Shown one piece after another: positions 62,902 to 64,000 of a DNA stretch of 64,000 nt. Under the pieces are notes generated by a model. It had not been told where the DNA came from and made no database searches. It was given only the letters and a program-made list of their open reading frames with translations. The stretch's first letter is position 1, and the number at the start of each line of letters is the position of its first letter. The DNA is from Desulfopila inferna (GTDB lineage Bacteria; Desulfobacterota; Desulfobulbia; Desulfobulbales; Desulfocapsaceae): NCBI RefSeq assembly GCF_016919005.1, contig NZ_JAFFQE010000004.1, positions 62,001 to 126,000 on the forward strand. Reading direction: 5' to 3'. Both the position numbers and the translations under genes were made by a program.

Positions 62902-63573
62902 GTGCTCTACCAAAAGGTGCTCGTCATACTGGATGCCTTGCCCTATATCCTGCAGGGTGCCGGAATAACCCTGGTCATCGTCATCGGGGCTCTGTTCCTC
63001 GGCCTGGTCATGGGGTTGCCCCTGGCGCTCATCCAGGTATACGGCCACCCGGTGCTGAAGAGAATCATCGGCTTGTATGTCTGGTTTTTCCGGGGGGTTC
63101 CCATTCTCATTTTGATGTTTCTTTTTTATTTCGGCATATTCGAGCTTCTTCATCTTAATCTCTCCGCCTTTGCCACCACCGCTCTCGTGCTTGGCATGAC
63201 CAGTGCGGCATACCAGTCACAGATCTTCCGCGGTTCGATTCAGTCCCTCCCCCAGGGGCAGCTCAAGGCAGCTCTGGCGTTGGGTATGAACCGCAGACAG
63301 GCGATTGCCTCGATTATTCTGCCCCAGACCCTGCGCATCTCCATCCCGGCATGGTCGAATGAATATTCGATCATCCTTAAGGATTCAGCGCTGGCATATG
63401 TGGTCGGGGCCATGGACATGTTCACCCGCACCCATTTCGTCGCCTCGAGGACATATGAGCACCTCACCCTGTTCGTCTTCGTCGGCTGCATCTATCTTGT
63501 CATCACCATCTTTGGGCTGCGGCTCCTGGCTCGACTGGAAAAGAAGCTGCGCATCCCCGGATATACCTCCTGA
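62902..63573 (+). CDS. Amino-acid ABC transporter permease (HisM/GlnP family)
   Basis: A 223-residue inner-membrane permease: VWFFRGVPILILMFLFYFG, the EAA loop AALALGMNRRQAIASIILPQTLRISIPAW in two parts, and NEYSIILKDSALAYVVG. About five helices, as usual for polar amino-acid uptake permeases. GTG start with GGAG six bases upstream. It follows the binding protein by 77 bp and precedes the ATPase by 11 bp. A single permease gene suggests a homodimeric channel. Confidence 0.92.
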   Translation: MLYQKVLVILDALPYILQGAGITLVIVIGALFLGLVMGLPLALIQVYGHPVLKRIIGLYVWFFRGVPILILMFLFYFGIFELLHLNLSAFATTALVLGMTSAAYQSQIFRGSIQSLPQGQLKAALALGMNRRQAIASIILPQTLRISIPAWSNEYSIILKDSALAYVVGAMDMFTRTHFVASRTYEHLTLFVFVGCIYLVITIFGLRLLARLEKKLRIPGYTS

Positions 63574-63584
63574 AAGGCTGCATT

Positions 63585-64000
63585 ATGACGACACCCGCAT
63601 TATCGGCTCGAAACATCTGCGTCACCCTCGGCGGCAAAAAGATCCTCAGCAACGTCTCCATCACCCTGCCGGCGGGCTCGCTGAAGGTATTGATCGGCCC
63701 CTCAGGTGGAGGAAAATCGACATTCCTGCAGACTCTCAATCATCTCATCCCGCATGACAGCGGCAGTATCGAACTGGACGGCAGAACAGTTGATTTCACC
63801 AACACAAAAGAACTGTACGCCTATCGTCAGCAGGTCGGCATGATCTTCCAGGATTTCAATCTCTTCGATCACCTTAACGCTCTGGACAATGTAGCAATCG
63901 CCCTGCGCAAGGTGAAGGGAATGAAAAAGGCCGCCGCCAATGAGCGTGCCGCCGAAGAACTTGCCAGGGTCGGATTGCAGGATAAAAAGATGCTTTTTCC
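63585..64000 (+). CDS. Amino-acid ABC transporter ATP-binding protein (partial, runs off right edge)
   Basis: The first 138 codons of a GlnQ/HisP-type ATPase: Walker A GPSGGGKST and the Q-loop MIFQDFNLFDHLNALDN are present; the signature and Walker B motifs lie beyond the edge. It follows the permease stop by 11 bp, completing the transporter. Confidence 0.92.
   Translation, partial: MTTPALSARNICVTLGGKKILSNVSITLPAGSLKVLIGPSGGGKSTFLQTLNHLIPHDSGSIELDGRTVDFTNTKELYAYRQQVGMIFQDFNLFDHLNALDNVAIALRKVKGMKKAAANERAAEELARVGLQDKKMLF

Overview
The window looks like the chromosome of a sulfate-reducing-type Desulfobacterota bacterium, most plausibly a Desulfobulbales relative. This is inferred from gene content (a TunR-type Mo/W regulator, a respiratory arsenate reductase, many Fe-S proteins, an Mrp-type antiporter, two sigma-54 systems' worth of signals) and from moderate base composition. 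No marker gene fixes the taxon. About 47 intact or edge-truncated protein genes and one tRNA are supported; no IS elements, phage genes or CRISPR arrays were seen.

Layout. 1-17 kb is mixed housekeeping: an edge-truncated PEP-synthase-like protein with receiver-like domains, a DJ-1 protein, L-serine ammonia-lyase, tRNA-Gly(GCC), a class II photolyase, gamma-glutamyltransferase, a DnaJ/VWA pair, succinate-semialdehyde dehydrogenase, a hemerythrin, and a CtlX/homocysteine-methyltransferase pair. 16.8-18.2 kb encodes malonyl-CoA decarboxylase.

18.2-34 kb is the most interesting part: a molybdenum/tungsten and arsenate-respiration locus. It holds moaA-moeA-MOSC (with a sigma-54 promoter and a probable Moco riboswitch leader), a TunR-like regulator divergent from a TSUP permease, arrA-arrB-arrD plus an Fe-S protein, and a three-gene signalling operon (tandem PhnD-type periplasmic sensor, histidine kinase, sigma-54 response regulator). 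Four copies of an 18-bp palindrome, TGTTAC-N6-GTAACA, lie upstream of three sigma-54-like promoters (moaA operon, arrA operon, regulator operon). This predicts one regulon in which the arsenate-sensing system switches on the enzyme, the synthesis of its cofactor, and itself.

34-51 kb is alpha-glucan and trehalose metabolism: a GH65 phosphorylase/hydrolase, then a minus-strand operon glgE - treS::mak fusion - glgB - glgM (the GlgE pathway), and a divergent GH31 alpha-glucosidase; a GT10 glycosyltransferase, a membrane protein of unknown function and a YqaA/DedA protein lie between. 51.2-58.5 kb is an eight-gene Mrp-type cation/proton antiporter operon of unusual composition (F, G, A'/B fusion, C, three D/A-like subunits, E). 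58.7-61.8 kb is a GC-rich hybrid histidine kinase, followed by an amino-acid ABC transporter that runs off the right edge.
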